NCBI GenBank assembly: GCA_900466875.1
Contig: UBNQ01000033.1
Coordinates: 49,198-113,197, forward strand
Length of the DNA: 64,000 bases
Source of the DNA: Hyphomicrobiales bacterium
Lineage (GTDB): Bacteria > Pseudomonadota > Alphaproteobacteria > Rhizobiales > Rhizobiaceae
Direction of reading: 5' to 3'
Both the position numbers and the translations under genes were made by a program. Below are positions 63,423 to 64,000 of the stretch, one piece after another (within the stretch, counting starts at the first letter, position 1; each line of letters starts with the position of its first letter). The notes under the pieces are model-generated. The model ran no database searches, was not told the origin of the DNA, and saw only the letters and a list, made by a program, of their open reading frames with translations.

Positions 63423-63902
63423 ATGGCAACCACGATCAATTCTACAATGTATAACGGCGAAATGCTCGAGATCATCGCCTTCCGTCTTCACGATCAGGAA
63501 TTCTGCGTCAAGACGACAACGATCCGCGAAATCCGCGGATGGGCTCCGTCCACGCCTCTCCCCCATGCCCCGAAGGATGTCATCGGCGTGATGAACCTGC
63601 GTGGCTCGGTCATCCCGATCATCGACCTTGCCTACAAGCTCGGCATGAAGAGCACAGTCGCCAACGAGCGTAGCGCCATCGTTGTTGCCGAAGTTCACAA
63701 CATGGTCATCGGCATGCTCGTCGACCGGGTTTCCGATATCCTCACCATCCCGTCGAGCCAGGTTCAGCCGGTTCCGGAAGTATCGGCATCCTTCGACAAG
63801 TCCTTCTCCGAAGGCATCATTGCCAACGAGCATGGCATGATCTGCTTCCTGAACCTCGCCAAGATGTTCAAGGGCACCGAACTGGAAGATATCGCCGCCT
63901 GA
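63423..63902 (+). CDS. cheW: Chemotaxis coupling protein CheW
   Basis: A 159-residue single-domain CheW that links chemoreceptors to CheA. EIIAFRLHDQEFCVKTTTIREIRGW, GVMNLRGSVIPIIDLAYKLGM and the VDRVSDILTIPSSQVQPVPE block cover the two beta-barrel subdomains. Start at ATG 63423 with GGGG upstream. No other chemotaxis gene is in the window, so it is an orphan or serves a distant cluster. Confidence 0.93.
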   Translation: MATTINSTMYNGEMLEIIAFRLHDQEFCVKTTTIREIRGWAPSTPLPHAPKDVIGVMNLRGSVIPIIDLAYKLGMKSTVANERSAIVVAEVHNMVIGMLVDRVSDILTIPSSQVQPVPEVSASFDKSFSEGIIANEHGMICFLNLAKMFKGTELEDIAA

Positions 63903-63930
63903 GGCAGGGTATCGAAGTAACGCCAAGTTC

Positions 63931-63960
63931 AAGAGCCGCAAAATGCGGCTCTTATCGTTT
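63931..63960 (+). terminator. Rho-independent terminator after cheW
   Basis: AAGAGCCGCA (63931-63940) and TGCGGCTCTT (63944-63953) form a perfect 10-base stem with loop AAA, followed by ATCGTTT. Confidence 0.8.
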
Positions 63961-64000
63961 CCGGGCTAATAATTGTAGTTTTAATAAAGACCGCATTAAT

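Overview
The window looks like a contiguous chromosomal piece of an alphaproteobacterium of the order Rhizobiales, most likely family Rhizobiaceae (the Rhizobium/Agrobacterium/Neorhizobium group). The reasons are the gene orders argH-lptM-lysA, ftsE-ftsX-ydcF-plsC, cobS-cobT and aroK-aroB, the CobS/CobT-type (aerobic) cobaltochelatase, a C4-pathway ALA synthase (hemA), three RIME-like palindromic elements, and an hFixL/FixK/FxkR-type oxygen regulatory cluster. Coding density is high and most genes are housekeeping. No rRNA, prophage, insertion sequence or CRISPR array was seen. One tRNA gene (tRNA-Arg, anticodon CCT) is present.

Layout. 0-10 kb: tRNA modification (gluQ), a YihY membrane protein, an SDR oxidoreductase, a twin-membrane small protein with a PduO-type cobalamin adenosyltransferase, a rhomboid protease, the etfBA-hbd group for acyl-CoA oxidation, a VapBC toxin-antitoxin pair, a TlpA thioredoxin and argH. 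10-25 kb: lptM, lysA, a large TIGR02302 membrane protein, a CpdR-like regulator, hpt, the cell-division ABC pair ftsEX with ydcF and plsC, a ChaC cyclotransferase, a DUF2125 protein and tyrC-hisC. 25-34 kb: a methyltransferase, gloB, a cupin, a pair of tiny membrane proteins, a YddG-like exporter, rpmB, a queuosine-precursor transporter behind a preQ1-riboswitch-like pseudoknot, and cobS-cobT. 34-41 kb: a J-protein, BolA, a small AT-rich accessory patch (a DUF1828-like protein plus a possibly frameshifted partner), a CorC-like protein that has lost its membrane domain, aroB-aroK, xerD and accA. 41-47 kb: an L,D-transpeptidase, TusA, a COG0523 metal GTPase, a D,D-carboxypeptidase, an M20 amidohydrolase and tRNA-Arg. 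47-51 kb: hybrid FixL-like kinase, FixK-like regulator and divergent OmpR-type regulator. 51-64 kb: a GNAT-like protein, DUF2937, an FAD monooxygenase, dxr, hemA, a glycine-zipper lipoprotein, tamA-tamB and cheW.

How the parts connect. The most coherent regulatory story is oxygen control. The kinase at 47405-49327 keeps the FixL haem-PAS residues. The adjacent Crp/Fnr protein has the E..SR recognition helix of FixK. The intergenic region holds tandem GTAACAG repeats suited to an OmpR-type regulator (candidate K-box). About 6 kb away, upstream of hemA, lies a perfect TTGA-N6-TCAA FixK/FNR box. Envelope biogenesis is also well represented (ftsEX, plsC, L,D-transpeptidase, D,D-carboxypeptidase, tamAB, lptM, TIGR02302).

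The least explained material is the 35.2-36.6 kb patch, the 26.7-27.0 kb pair of coupled small membrane proteins, and a 14-codon leader ORF whose stop overlaps the etfB start. All functional calls rest on reading motifs and recalling families; no database search was possible.
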